Assembly: GCA_963678705.1 (NCBI GenBank)
Contig: OY783221.1
Coordinates: 12,214,001 to 12,278,000, forward strand
Direction: 5' to 3'
Length of the DNA: 64,000 bases
DNA from: Panorpa germanica
Lineage: Eukaryota; Arthropoda; Insecta; Mecoptera; Panorpidae
Within the stretch, counting starts at the first letter, position 1. Each line of letters opens with the position of its first letter. Of this stretch, positions 1 to 10,159 are shown in pieces. Under the pieces are notes generated by a model, which worked only from the letters and a program-made list of their open reading frames with translations, was not told the DNA's origin and made no database searches. The position numbers were made by a program, and so were the translations under genes.

Positions 1-414
1 GCAGTTTAGTACAGACTGTACCGGAATGGATATACTATACTATCTTTGTCCCACAAACATTGGTGCAGTACCTATACTTTGAAAAGAAAGTACAACGTTT
101 AGAGTGTTTTGTTTCAATTTGTGTTTGAAAAATGTCATCTAGTCTCAGTGGAATTTCAATTCTTTAAAAATAATTCAAGGAAAGCTCGTTCTACAAAAAT
201 AGGTGGTAAAAGCTTTATAAAGCTCTGACGTAGCAACTAGATAATATATAAAGCTTATTTTTACTTGTAACATATGCTGGCTAAAATACTCGTAGATTAA
301 ACTTTTGTAAATTATATTTATTTAGGTAATCTTAATTTCTAAGGTCGTGTTAAATTAAAAGTAGCAAGATAGTATATACTATAGTAGTGTTATAATTGAA
401 AATGAAAATACGAC
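1..414. other. No feature seen
   Basis: AT-rich sequence without a convincing open frame or repeat. It contains the first of about fifteen copies of the octamer TACTCGTA (287-294), treated under findings. Confidence 0.6.
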
Positions 415-560
415 GACACAGTTGGGCGGAAGCATTGATGCTTGACTCTGACTACTGTGTCCCCGGGTTCGATCTTCGGGCCACAGTTATATTTTCTGGG
501 TTTGGTTAAATCAGATTTAATTGGTTGTGTGCAACCATAGTAATGAATTTTGAAAAAAAT
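415..560 (+). repeat. tRNA-derived SINE-like copy 1
   Basis: The segment contains a good Pol III B-box (GGGTTCGATC near 467-476) preceded at tRNA-like spacing by GATGCTTGACTCTGAC, and followed by CACAGTTATATTTTCTGGG. The same order of blocks recurs at 11718-11835 (plus) and, in part, at 1655-1760 (minus). The shared non-tRNA tail after the B-box is what makes this a SINE family rather than a chance B-box. The A-box half is degraded here (compare TAGTGGTTGAGAGC in the 11.7 kb copy). Ends and target duplication were not resolved. Confidence 0.55.
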
Positions 561-940
561 GATCACAAAAAGTGAAACTCAAGAAGAAAAACAGAAAAAA
601 GAAAAAATAAAGCAAAAAAGAAGAAAAGAACAGCTTTAGAAGAGATGTATAGGATGGGGGTCATCATAGTTGATTTAATTCCTGTGTCATATCGCGATGC
701 AGAAATAAAAAAAAGGATGAGGATTTTAAACGGCGGATGAGGAGGTGATAAGAGAAACACCGATTGAGGAATTTGAAATGGAATGATGAAATAAGCTGAA
801 ATATGGAAAAAAATTATTATATATTGTATAAGTTATGTGTTATAAAAGAAATTTATATAAAAATGTAATATTGATTTAAAGTGCTAATAACTACTAATAG
901 CTGATGCACTCAAAAATAAATATTAAAAAAAAAGAATGGA
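560..940 (+). other. Purine-rich stretch, possible retroelement 3' relic
   Basis: Strongly A/G-biased on the plus strand (for example 573-645 and 710-770) and ending in an A-rich run at 914-935. This resembles the composition of the R1-like tails elsewhere in the window, but I could not align a recognisable peptide or the shared 3' UTR signature, so identity is open. Confidence 0.25.
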
Positions 941-1654
941 TGTACAGGTAGTCCTCGACTTTACAGTCGTTATAGGTTTCTAGACAACTGTCGAAAGTCA
1001 GTTTTAAGTTTAAAAGAGAGTCGAAAGCTCGAGCTGTTTCAATCTGCCTCTGTGCCTTATCATCTGAATGTATTATATTTGTAAAATTCAGTAAGTTATG
1101 TAATTCATCTAATTTCTAAATAATTGTTTTCAATGAACACATAGTTTATAAAGAAAGAAGGTAAACACCGATATTTAGTAATAATAATACTATATCCATA
1201 AAGTGTACACAGCTTATGATAACTACCATCAGTTTTACTGGACCTACTCTGTACATACATATACCACTTGCTCCGTTTAAGCTGCAATGTCCAAATACTA
1301 TTATGTTTATCGTGGTCTCGTTGTCGGTACATATAACACAAGCAAAATTACTTGTGTACTCCGTAACAAACTGTAAAAATTATTTGGAAAGACATTTGTT
1401 TAAAATTGTATTTGATTAATGTCAGCCTATTTCCGTTCTAAATCCTATCACTACAGACGTCCTGCTATTTTTGCAGATTTAATGGTATCAATGCATTATA
1501 AAATTACATTCTCTACATGACACACTATTCCCTATCAATATTGGTCCCCTCGTTAAAATATTGCAAGTTAGAATTAACACAAAATGAATCCTGTTACAGT
1601 TAAGCTGTATAATATATAAATATTATTTGATACACCCCTGCTTAATAATGTTGT
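941..1654. other. No gene seen; one pogo/Tigger-like terminus
   Basis: CAGGTAGTCCTCGACTTTAC at 950-969 resembles termini of pogo/Tigger-type DNA transposons. No matching inverted end was found nearby, so this is at most a solo end. Small open frames at 1105-1341 (minus) and 1216-1419 (plus) overlap each other and show no recognisable protein. Confidence 0.3.
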
Positions 1655-1762
1655 GCTTATGTAAGGACGTAATCAAATAAACAAACTCAGAAAATGTACC
1701 TGTTGTTCGGAAATCGAACCTAAAGAAACAGTAACTTGGTATCAAATAACTTCACAGTGTCT
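1655..1762 (-). repeat. tRNA-derived SINE-like copy (minus), degraded
   Basis: Read on the minus strand, GGTTCGATTTCCG (B-box) is followed by ACATTTTCTGAGTTTG, matching the order and spacing of the SINE-like copies at 415-560 and 11718-11835 (TATATTTTCTGGGTTTGG after the B-box). The 5' half is diverged and contains the perfect hairpin at 1748-1780. Assignment rests on the B-box plus the shared downstream block. Confidence 0.4.
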
Positions 1763-1780
1763 CTCGGACACTGTGAAGTT
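1748..1780. other. Perfect 14-bp hairpin
   Basis: AACTTCACAGTGTC (1748-1761) is followed by a 5-nt loop (TCTCG) and its exact reverse complement (1767-1780). There is no mismatch in the stem. It is too short for a typical miRNA precursor and no longer flanking pairing was evident. Confidence 0.8.
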
Positions 1781-1799
1781 AAAGTATAAAAATTACATG

Positions 1800-2712
1800 A
1801 ATTCTTTAAAAAGAAATTGAAGTCTAGGAAATATAATTATATTCTTGAAAAAAAAAATGTGGATTTGTAACATTTCTTTAATTTCAATTTCATTTGTAGA
1901 CTTGTATAATAAATTAATTTATATTGCCGGTGATGGGACTCAGCACCGGAAATAGACCGACGTTAAATAAATTAAATTTAAATTATATTATAATTATATT
2001 CCAATAAATTTTAAATATTATGTTAAACGTAAAAGAAATCGTTTCTTTTCTCTCCTTAGGCAAGCGCTGCGTTCACAGCTTCTATAAACCGGCCAATGTA
2101 TATATGTGTGTATGTATGTAATGTTAAACAATATTCTAAAAGAGAATTGGAAAGGAAAACAAAAGCTAATTTGTGTAGTAATAAAGCCTTTGTTTCATTT
2201 ACATTTGGAAGAAAGAAGTCATTCCCATAATCCAGCTCCAGTAATCCCGTATCCAGTTCCGGGATTTCGTTCCTATAATCTGTAATTTCTATTCCTCATT
2301 AGACGATACAACTGACGCATTATACAATTCGATGTGGGCCCAAGGTTGGCCTGTTCCCCTTCCATTCCTCTTCCTTCCGAAGTAATAAACAGGGATAAAT
2401 GAATCGTAAAAAATTCAAAGTATTCCAAGAGAATTTGTTTCAATCTTTATACGAATCAAATAGATTTTATATAATGCGTGTTAATTGAACGATAAACGGG
2501 ACTCTCCTCGATCACAACGAGTTGTAAGTAAATATGATGCTTTCATCAGTGAGTGTACCACCACGAGAAGTTCTAATATACTGAATATCTGAAGTAGTAA
2601 ATGATACATTGAAAATTGAAATGAATTCGTGTCATGGCAGACGATCCGGACAAAATTGCAGCACTACGAGAACTCATTAACAAGTTATAATAGGACAACA
2701 ACCGTAAAACAA
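1800..2712. other. No feature seen
   Basis: AT-rich, no supported gene or repeat. A short GC-richer patch around 2215-2395 has no open frame worth naming. Confidence 0.5.
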
Positions 2713-2715
2713 TAA

Positions 2716-3223
2716 GGCCTGTCTCAGTATGGCACCGTATTTAAGCGAACTTCTGCCGGACGTATACGGGCTACTACGCTTTACCTATCCGAACCATGTA
2801 AATGTAATGAGATCTCTCTGGAGCTCTCAGACTGCACGCTACAAAGCCGTCCGAATACGGGCGGCACTACCTCGCACATTAGAACCGTATAAAGGCGAAT
2901 TTTATCCAAGCGTTACCACTACTACAACGATATCAATGCAAACAGCCGCCTCAGACTGGAGGGAATACCTAAGATCGCTTGTTATTACGCTGCAATACGG
3001 TTAAAATGAAATCTATGGGCGACATCGCTATGTTCTGCATGCAGTTTATGTTTGTATTTCAGTGAATCATGGACACGGATACCGACACCAATACGATAGA
3101 ACTAAATTTAAATTCACGCCCACCAGAACTCAGATATATAATAAATGCTAAAGTCCCTTTAATACCAGTAGTGTATCGATAAAAATTAAAGTTAAAGTTT
3201 GCTCTCATGATAAATTATATAAG
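2716..3223 (+). mobile_element. PIF/Harbinger-like non-autonomous element, truncated copy
   Basis: Begins with GGCCTGTCTCAGTATGGCAC directly after TAA (2713-2715). It matches, in inverted orientation and over about 500 bp, the complete element at 54540-55231. The match ends near 3223, so the second terminal inverted repeat is missing and this copy is 3'-truncated. TIRs starting GGCC with a 3-bp TAA duplication point to the PIF/Harbinger superfamily. The open frame at 2729-3004 is a by-product of this GC-richer repeat and also appears in the other copy; no transposase motif is visible. Confidence 0.75.
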
Positions 3224-3547
3224 TCGTTATCTCAATATTAAATATTCAGATATGTATCACTAGTGAACTGGATGTTTAAAATATTCCTATAACGTTATTT
3301 AATACTAGGCATAGCATAGTATTAACACTTGTACATATTATTGACTTCATTTTAGCCTAGTTTTCTTTTCTTTAAGGTGAACGTTTTAATACAACTAAAC
3401 GTGGTACTAGAACGACATAATCTTTAGGTTGTTACAGTAAAATCAGTCATAATCATTTTCGAGTTACTATATTCCTCGAAATCATCCCTTAATTAACATC
3501 ACGTACCACATGAAATCATTAAGAAAAAATATCTCACATAATCTTAC

Positions 3548-3632
3548 CTTGTACACTCCCAAAAACGGTCGCCCACCCGGTCCCCGCTAGTACCATCCAC
3601 CCGGAAAACCACAATAGTTGCTTTCCGAACAT
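3548..3632 (-). CDS. Candidate first coding exon with signal peptide
   Basis: On the minus strand an ATG (3632-3630) with A at -3 opens 28 codons beginning MFGKQLLWFSG and continuing WMVLAGTGWATVFGSVQ. This is a short basic start followed by a hydrophobic core, typical of a secretory signal peptide. The frame runs straight into AAG|GTAAGA (exon end 3548, donor at 3547-3546), a near-consensus splice donor, leaving phase 1. The segment is clearly GC-richer than its surroundings. If real, the gene continues leftwards (below 3548) and its 5' UTR and promoter lie to the right. No second exon could be identified in 1-3547, which may be intron. The product is unknown; a secreted or membrane protein is inferred only from the signal sequence. 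A chance combination of ATG, hydrophobic stretch and donor cannot be excluded. Confidence 0.4.
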
Positions 3633-3900
3633 GCTTGTAATGTCCTGGTTACTTTTTTACTCCTCAGTTTGCACCCTTCACCTCTCGCATTCTTTCACAC
3701 AAGGGAAATATTCTTGTACGTGCAAAAAACCAGGTTACCACTTTTCACACTCTGTCTTTTATCTCAATCGTTTTTGTTAGTTCGTCCGGAGAAGGTGATG
3801 GGCCCAGTGGGTCCGATAGCTCTCAGGAAGCTTTTGGGAAGCTTGAAAAGCTCAAACCGGACCGGACTCACGCAACACGTTTTATTACGTTAAGTTTTTC
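3633..3900 (-). promoter_or_regulatory. Possible 5' UTR/promoter region of the 3548-3632 exon
   Basis: A GC-richer island upstream (minus strand) of the candidate first exon, with the palindromic GGGCCC at 3800-3805 and several CpGs. No clear TATA box plus initiator could be placed. The plus-strand open frame 3618-3893 across this island looks like a shadow. The call depends entirely on the exon being real. Confidence 0.2.
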
Positions 3901-5615
3901 GCATCGAAAGCGTAATTTTTATTTCTTCTTTTTTTTTTTTTTGAGGTTATTTTTGTTTGTTATTTTATCACGATTCGCAGGTGTTAAATTCTTTTATTGT
4001 TATTAATGTTATTTGTTTAACAGTCCGTCCACTTTTATGGGCTCACTATTTCACTATAAGACTGCACATTTATCTTGTTAAATGTTTACCAGTTTAACTT
4101 CTATAACACACAAACAATTACAACGAATTCAACTAAATTATTTCGTGTTGCCGTCGTATTTACTAGTACTAGTGCAATTGACATTTTATAATTATTGGTA
4201 TTGGTCTGTGGTCTAAATTTGTACAGGGACGAACGTGTTGTAGAGTGCAATTGCATTAGATACGGTTTAAACGCACTCCTGTTGGAAGTTCTTTACAAAA
4301 TAGATAGCTACATGAATTTAGTATGGATTCCATAATGTAATACAGGATCTTCTTGAGAACCCTTCTTTTCAGAATATTGTCACGAAACTTAACCGGTTTT
4401 TTACTTAGTTCTATTGTCAATACTTTTAAGAATATTTTAGCAATTTAGAAAGTTACAGCAATTTGAAATAATTTTTCTTCGAACTTTTGCTCCGATGTCT
4501 AGAGAACTACTAAACCGATTTTAATGAAAATATCATCTTTTTTATAATAATTTCAAACAATCGTAATTTCTAGAAAGACATTTAGAGAAAACCATATGCT
4601 ACACGATAGCTATCTCATTTTTTTACAAGAAAATATTTCAATTTTTTTAATTATAGTCGGCGAGCCTCCTGGCAAACGTATTGCACGATAATTTAATTTA
4701 ATCATCAATTTTTGGTATTCTTAAATAATTTTTTTTTGTAAATATATTCACAAATGTTCGTGATGTTTTTTTACAGCACTAGAGTGGGCTACCCCCTTAA
4801 ACTTTCAACCCCTTTCTTTTTTATTGTTTAATTGACTTTGTAGGTCTTCAAAGTTTTTTCCGTTAGGTATAGTCAGTTTCAGATATTAGGACCGCGTTCC
4901 AGGACTGTAACTTCATGCCTTGAGCAAATTTGAATTTTGAGAACACCTTATTTCCAATTTAGATATTCAGTACTGAGTTCATTAACAATAAATGACTTGC
5001 CTACTTTTTTCTCACTAACTTTTCAATTTGAAATCTATATATAAATAAAAATTAATTGCTGTTCGTTAGTAAACGCATCACTTGACGGGAATAAAATTGG
5101 AAAATTTGCCCTGAAAATTGTGATTTTTGCTACTATGTGCGCAAATGTCGTTTGACAGCTGATTATCAACTTGTGAATCAAGGTAATAGTGACGAAAAAT
5201 TGATTCAGCTGTTTATTTTCATTTGAATTATAAAACAATTTATTGAAATTTGAACCGGAAAACGTCTGCCGGGTCAGTTATTATTTATTATTTTAAATTT
5301 GTTGTAAAAAAGGTAACCAGGTTCATTCATCTAAAGCAGTTTTTTAACTAGTTTCGAGATATTCTTTATACAACTAATAAGATGTTTATACTACTTAAAC
5401 TTAATTAGATGTTCTGAAAAATATTACGTTAGTAATCCTCTTTGAATTTGATAATTAGTGCAACTTTGGATTATGGTTCAGTGTTCAGTGATAAGAGCTG
5501 AGTTATACGCTGAACTATACGAGTACATTATCAATTAATTTCTCTCTAATACCGAAACAGTGCTTCTGAACGTCAAAACGGATGCAGTTTAGATGCAATC
5601 AGCTCATTATAGTAA
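3901..5615. other. No gene seen
   Basis: A long AT-rich stretch with a T-rich run at 3925-3942 and no supported open frame, inverted repeat or RNA gene. Minor shared wording with 17.2-17.3 kb (the phrase 'aaccgat' after 'acta'/'gctt') is too short to call a repeat. Confidence 0.5.
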
Positions 5616-5618
5616 TCA

Positions 5619-5760
5619 ATGAGTTTCAGAAGTGTACTTAGCGATAGATCATTTATAATGTTATTTGGTAAAATTGAGATATATTTGTTTTAGAATATTG
5701 AAACTGAGGTGTAAAATATACCTACAGGTAAATAATCTATCGCTAAGTATACTTCAGAAA

Positions 5761-5765
<5 letters not shown>
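5619..5765. mobile_element. 147-bp MITE with 36-bp inverted repeats
   Basis: The left arm 5619-5654 (starts ATGAGTTTCAGAAGTGTACT) is repeated as a near-perfect reverse complement at 5730-5765, with about 75 bp of unrelated spacer. The core TTAGCGATAGAT is identical in both arms. The right end abuts an (AT)n run, so a TA duplication cannot be distinguished from the microsatellite. No coding capacity. Confidence 0.8.

Positions 5766-5816
<51 letters not shown>
5766..5816. repeat. (AT)n microsatellite
   Basis: About 25 uninterrupted AT units immediately at the right end of the 5619-5765 MITE. Confidence 0.95.
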
Positions 5817-5817
<1 letters not shown>

Positions 5818-5888
5818 CTCAGAAGCCAATGCGGTTAAGTCCATTTTTAATGCGTCCTGATTTTTGTATATTTTAATAAAATAAGCAA

Positions 5889-5977
5889 CCCAGGTAGAAA
5901 ATAAATCTTGGAATTAGCTTGCAGCAAGCTAGCATTCTAACTTACTAACTTGCATTCGAAGACAATTTTCTACTTGA
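5889..5977. mobile_element. CCCAGGTAGAAAAT-type MITE, copy 1
   Basis: Starts CCCAGGTAGAAAATAAATCT and ends ATTTTCTACTTG, the inverted form of the start. It belongs to the family seen best at 22642-22784, with other copies at 7054-7138 and 44264-44380. The interior carries AGCTTGCAGCAAGCT, a small palindrome shared in diverged form with the other copies. Confidence 0.65.
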
Positions 5978-5997
5978 TAATATTCTTTCTAGTTATT

Positions 5998-6043
5998 AAA
6001 GGATTTACTCGTATTTTTATTCTCTTTAAGGATTTACTCGTAT
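5998..6043 (+). repeat. Short direct repeat
   Basis: AAGGATTTACTCGTAT occurs twice about 30 bp apart (near 5998-6014 and 6028-6043). Both copies contain the recurrent octamer TACTCGTA. Confidence 0.8.
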
Positions 6044-6169
6044 AGTTTGTGTATATGATTACGATGTATTTAAAACATATGAAATCGATGCTAATGAATA
6101 TCACTCATTTTCATATAGTAAAGTTTAGTTTTTGATACCAACGTGTCATTTAATGTTTTCGAACGCGGT

Positions 6170-6290
6170 AGGTAATATTTCTTTCTACCAGTCACGAAAT
6201 AAACACATGCCGACCCTAGGAATCGAATTCTGTTCCAACGCGAAGAGAACGTCGAGCTATTTTAATGACTCGCCTATCTTGGACACACTA
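6170..6290 (-). repeat. tRNA-like (possible SINE) segment
   Basis: On the minus strand GAATTCGATTCCTAGGG forms a B-box-like block preceded at tRNA-like distance by GGCGAGTCATTAAAATAGCTCG. The arms do not fold into a full cloverleaf, so it is not an intact tRNA gene. Similar isolated B-box segments occur at 6760-6845 and 49990-50118. Confidence 0.35.
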
Positions 6291-6759
6291 AAGATAATAA
6301 ATAAATTTGAATTAATAATTTTTGTGTAATACCCGTTTTTAATATAATTTTAAGATTTTCATTTCTTACGAAACAAGAAATTTTTCTCACACTTTTTAAT
6401 AATTCACTTAATAATATATCGTTAAAGACAATTGTGTAACATGGTTCATTTATCATAAAAAGCTTACTATAGCTTACATAAATTTTTAGAGTAATATAAT
6501 GTAAAAATATTATTAATAAAAGTATTATATGCAAGATTAAATAATGTTACATATTAAATTAATATATTTGAAATATATTTTTAATGTCTATTGCATTTAT
6601 TTGTTGACAATGTAATAGAAGTATATTAAACTTAGGTCCCGTTAGGTAAAAAAAATTACGTTAAATTATGCAGACGTTTTCGTATTATGTTTAGTGCGTA
6701 ATAAAGAAATAATCCAAAGCATTGACGCACTTCTTACATGGAAATATCGTTTATTCTAT

Positions 6760-6845
6760 GTGTAAAGCTAAGATCGGTAACACCTTACGCTGGGCTAACT
6801 ATGTTAAGCCTGAATTCGATTCTCGTAGGTGTTAAATATTTATAA
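6760..6845 (+). repeat. tRNA-like segment with paired ends
   Basis: TAACACCT (6778-6785) and AGGTGTTA (about 6828-6835) are exact reverse complements enclosing a B-box-like GAATTCGATTCTC. The spacing resembles a tRNA acceptor stem plus T-loop, but the T-stem is not complementary and no anticodon arm is convincing. Probably a decayed tRNA pseudogene or SINE head. Confidence 0.35.
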
Positions 6846-7053
6846 CATATATATTTGTTTATTAAATAAGGTGATAACGCTATCTGTCTATAAAGACATT
6901 AGCCAATATTTATGTAATATATACAAATTAATATTGTTAGCCAAAAAGTGAAATAATTATTTTTAGAAATATCACAGGTCGAAAATGTAACGGTTGATTG
7001 AGCTTATAGTAAGCGAACAAGTGTAACATTTGTATTGCAAAATAATTTGTATA

Positions 7054-7138
7054 TGGGAAGTAGAAAATGAACCTTGAAATTATCTTATGCCATGCTAGCA
7101 AATGTGAATGTTACATTGCAAGACAATTTTCTGCCCGG
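7054..7138. mobile_element. CCCAGGTAGAAAAT-type MITE, copy 2 (diverged)
   Basis: GGGAAGTAGAAAATGAACCTTG at the left and CAAGACAATTTTCTGCCC at the right are inverted copies of each other and match the ends of the family copies at 5889, 22642 and 44264. The TIRs are more diverged than in the 22.6 kb copy. Confidence 0.55.
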
Positions 7139-7640
7139 ATGAAACTTTTGGTGATTTTTTGACTTCTCATTTGAACATTCCTAATATAAAAATTGCGACT
7201 TTTTAAGTCGGACTCAAATCCACTACCTGGGGCATTGTAACCTGTCAAACTTATCACATATATTAGCCTAAATGGCTAATCAAAATCAAATGATACACAT
7301 TTGGACCACAATAAAATTCAATTGCAACTAGTAAATATCTAACGCCTATCATTAATCAAATAAATTCTTTACCACTTCCGACTCATTTCTAATTCATTTC
7401 TTAACACAATTAGTTAAAAGTTTCAAAACTTTAACTGACACTTTTTATACACTCGATTTACCTATTCCTTAACTTGTAAATTTATTCATAAAGTTACAAA
7501 AAGTAATTTCAAAAAATTTCTTTAAATATTTTCACGCACATAAAATAACTGATAGCTTTAATCAGCATTTAACATTAACTCGTAGTTAAGTTTCCGTTAA
7601 CTTTAGCGACATGTTATATTTACGATAATATTATTTCGCA
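7139..7640. other. No feature seen
   Basis: AT-rich sequence with no supported gene or repeat. Confidence 0.5.
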
Positions 7641-7671
7641 CTTGACGCCGGTAGCAATAGTATCAGGCGTC

Positions 7672-7863
7672 CACTCACGGGGGTTGCGAAGCAGAGACTG
7701 AACGTCGCGACGCGTCGGATCCTAACGTGGATTTTGCTTGTGCTTTGAGGGTGTTTTTTAAAGGGTGGATAGTAGAGGGTGGGGGGACTACTCTATGAGA
7801 TGCTGCGCAACGACAGCGGGCGTGGAGGAGACAACGGCAAGAAGCGGCAAGTGCCTTACGCAC
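7672..7863 (-). other. GC-rich, CpG-rich island; possible exon
   Basis: The island stands out from its AT-rich surroundings and contains many CpGs (for example GTCGCGACGCGTCGGATC at 7703-7720). The minus strand has 62 stop-free codons rich in Ala, Arg, Ser and Cys, and the frame meets a consensus donor (CCCCC|GTGAGTG, exon edge about 7673). There is no ATG at the start and the upstream acceptor is weak. It could be an exon, a promoter-associated CpG cluster or both. No protein family recognised. Confidence 0.25.
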
Positions 7864-7915
7864 CTGTGGTTTTTGTCAACGACTAAATTATATTTAGAAA
7901 TAAATTTACATTATT

Positions 7916-7950
7916 TATATATATATACATATATATATATATACACAAAG
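7916..7950. repeat. (TA)n-rich run
   Basis: Interrupted TATATA repeats; no coding content. Confidence 0.85.
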
Positions 7951-8476
7951 TTTTCTTTTAATTTATTTGTATTTTAAATTTATATGTTACAAATTAATTG
8001 CTGAAATATAATTTACATTAGTTTTATTTAACTTTAGATTTTAAATGTTATATATTCATTCTGTGATTCTGATTAAGTAAATAAAGCGCCGCAACGCGTT
8101 GGTGGTAATTTACGAAAACATTCTTTACGCTTTAAATGTTGCTGCTTACAATTAGCGGTGGTGTTATAATTAGGTTTACTTTTTATAATTACCGCGGTGG
8201 TTTTCGTGCTATGACACATCTTTGATTTAATTTTGGTTTCTGATTTCATATCAAAAATACTGCTTAGTATGTACCAAGGAGAAGAGAATTAGAGGTTTAA
8301 ATTTAAATGATGTTTACAATTTTATGATGAAAGGTCACACAGTCATTTGTTTTTTCGTGGAATAAACATCCTTTCCGCGCATTAAAAAATAAATGTATTT
8401 AAAAATTATTTAAATAATTTAAATAAATTATCATAAATTAATAAATAGGTGTAAGAATTTGATTTGATTAAAAAAA

Positions 8477-9514
8477 ATGGAAAATAATAATAGGAAAAAC
8501 ACCTTAAGTGTAGACTTCGTCGAAGTGATTTATAGAATGACGTTTACCGAATTACACTTATTTTTAAAAAACGATTTAAAATTATCAGTGGAACATGTGA
8601 TGGCAATCCAAGTGAATGGAAACAAGATGATTGTGAAAATTGCAGAACATTTATTAATTGATAACATTATTGAAATGACAAATGGGAAAATAATTTACAA
8701 AGGTACGGATGACAATAATTATAATGTGTATATAGAAAGAGCCGATAAATTCACAATTGTAAGAATGCACAATATAGAATATGAAATTCAAGATATAACG
8801 ATACAACACGCACTACAAGGATATGGTACAGTTATTAGCATCAAAAAAGAAACATGGGGTAGAGATATGCCTTTCCCAGTTTATAACGGGACAAGATCAA
8901 TAAAGATGATTTTAAAGAAAGAAATCCCATCGTACATACCAATGATTGGCAGAAAGGTTTGGGTTAGCTATGCTACCCAAAAGAAAACTTGTAGGTTTTG
9001 TGATAGAGAAGACCATTTAGGACAAGATTGCCCTACTAAAATTAGCAACAGAATAAATTCAAATGGTTTCGCACGCAGCTATGCAGCCATTGCGGGGAAT
9101 ACAATGAATGACAAAGCGGTAACTGATTGTGTTGTTCCAACTGAATCAAAAAATGAAGAATTAAGTTTTGTCAATAATTCAATTTTTCCACCCTTAATGC
9201 CAAAGAATACGCAAAATGAAACAAAAATCATTTCAACAGCTATTAATGATGATACTATTGCGATTGTAAATAATAATGATAATTTGTCCAAAATTCCTAC
9301 AGCACACAAAGAAATTAAGAGAAAAATTGTAGAATCATCGTCAAATGAAGATACTTTGGCAAATTCTGAAATTGAAGATTGCTCAGATAATTCCGCTGCA
9401 TCCAAAATGGATATAGGATTGGAAAAAAAAGATAAGAAAAATAACAAAAGACCAAAGAAACAAAAAAAAGTGACAGGAAAAGCAATGGATATAAAAGATA
9501 AAACAATTGAATAA
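8477..9514 (+). CDS. Retrotransposon ORF1 (gag-like, zinc-knuckle protein)
   Basis: 345 codons from a good ATG. Residues 172-185 form a CCHC zinc knuckle, C172-x2-C175-x4-H180-x4-C185 (CRFCDREDHLGQDC), the nucleic-acid-binding motif of LINE ORF1 proteins. Upstream is a roughly 170-residue globular region. Downstream is a Ser/Asn/Glu-rich linker and then a strongly basic stretch (about residues 315-335, KKDKKNNKRPKKQKK) likely to bind RNA. By family analogy it coats the element RNA and helps target-primed reverse transcription. The frame is intact over its whole length, unlike every other retroelement copy in the window. The next gene starts 27 bp downstream. Confidence 0.88.
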   Translation: MENNNRKNTLSVDFVEVIYRMTFTELHLFLKNDLKLSVEHVMAIQVNGNKMIVKIAEHLLIDNIIEMTNGKIIYKGTDDNNYNVYIERADKFTIVRMHNIEYEIQDITIQHALQGYGTVISIKKETWGRDMPFPVYNGTRSIKMILKKEIPSYIPMIGRKVWVSYATQKKTCRFCDREDHLGQDCPTKISNRINSNGFARSYAAIAGNTMNDKAVTDCVVPTESKNEELSFVNNSIFPPLMPKNTQNETKIISTAINDDTIAIVNNNDNLSKIPTAHKEIKRKIVESSSNEDTLANSEIEDCSDNSAASKMDIGLEKKDKKNNKRPKKQKKVTGKAMDIKDKTIE

Positions 9515-9541
9515 CCTTAATTTATTCAATATCTTATTAAT

Positions 9542-10159
9542 ATGGTACTAAGAACATTTGCAACATTTAATATCAATGGATTATCCTCTGTAACATCTAA
9601 AATTATGCTGAAACAATTTATTATAGACCACGATTTGGACATAATTTTATTACAAGAAGTTAATATAGAAAATTTAAGTTTCTTCAAACATTATTCCTAT
9701 ATCTCGAACATTGGCATAAATAATAGAGGAACTGCAATTTTGTTAAGGCCTGGAATAGAAGCTACAGATTGCATATGTAAAAAAGATGTACGTATCCTAT
9801 CGATAACTGTTGAAGGTCATAGATTAGTAAATATATATAATTTTTCAGGATCCAAATATAGACAACAACGCATAAAGCTTGCTAATGAAACTATTGTCAA
9901 ACATATTAACTTTAGACTACCTCTAATCATTGCTGGCGATTTTAACTGTGTGCTGAACCAGAGAGACCAACTTGGGAATCTAAACTTCTGTTCTGGATTA
10001 AATAGGTTAATAACTGAACGAATTCTATCTGATATTTGGATCCTCAAGAATAAAACTCAACAGGGCTTCACTTACTTTAGGGGAATGAACATAGCATCAA
10101 GAATTGATAGAGTTAATGTTTCTGAAGATAGCCCTCACTGTAGAATACTCCTACTATAA
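9542..10159 (+). CDS. Retrotransposon ORF2 remnant: AP-type endonuclease domain
   Basis: 205 codons. The N-terminus is an APE-like endonuclease/exonuclease/phosphatase fold: FNIN (N12), LLQEVN (catalytic E39), AGDFN (D133, N135) and SRIDR (186-190). In intact elements this domain continues to a final SDH motif and then reverse transcriptase. Here the frame breaks off right after SRIDRV and jumps to a short C-terminus (SEDSPHCRILLL) and stop, so the final catalytic histidine, the RT and everything after it are gone. The most economical reading is a large internal deletion joining the endonuclease to the last codons of ORF2. The product would not be a complete nuclease. Confidence 0.85.
   Translation: MVLRTFATFNINGLSSVTSKIMLKQFIIDHDLDIILLQEVNIENLSFFKHYSYISNIGINNRGTAILLRPGIEATDCICKKDVRILSITVEGHRLVNIYNFSGSKYRQQRIKLANETIVKHINFRLPLIIAGDFNCVLNQRDQLGNLNFCSGLNRLITERILSDIWILKNKTQQGFTYFRGMNIASRIDRVNVSEDSPHCRILLL

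Noticed and set aside
6778..6835. Intact tRNA gene
   Set aside because: Ends pair perfectly but the T-stem does not and no anticodon arm is convincing; kept only as a tRNA-like segment.
9079..9506. 122- and 63-codon minus-strand frames
   Set aside because: Antisense shadows of the well-supported ORF1 at 8477-9514.
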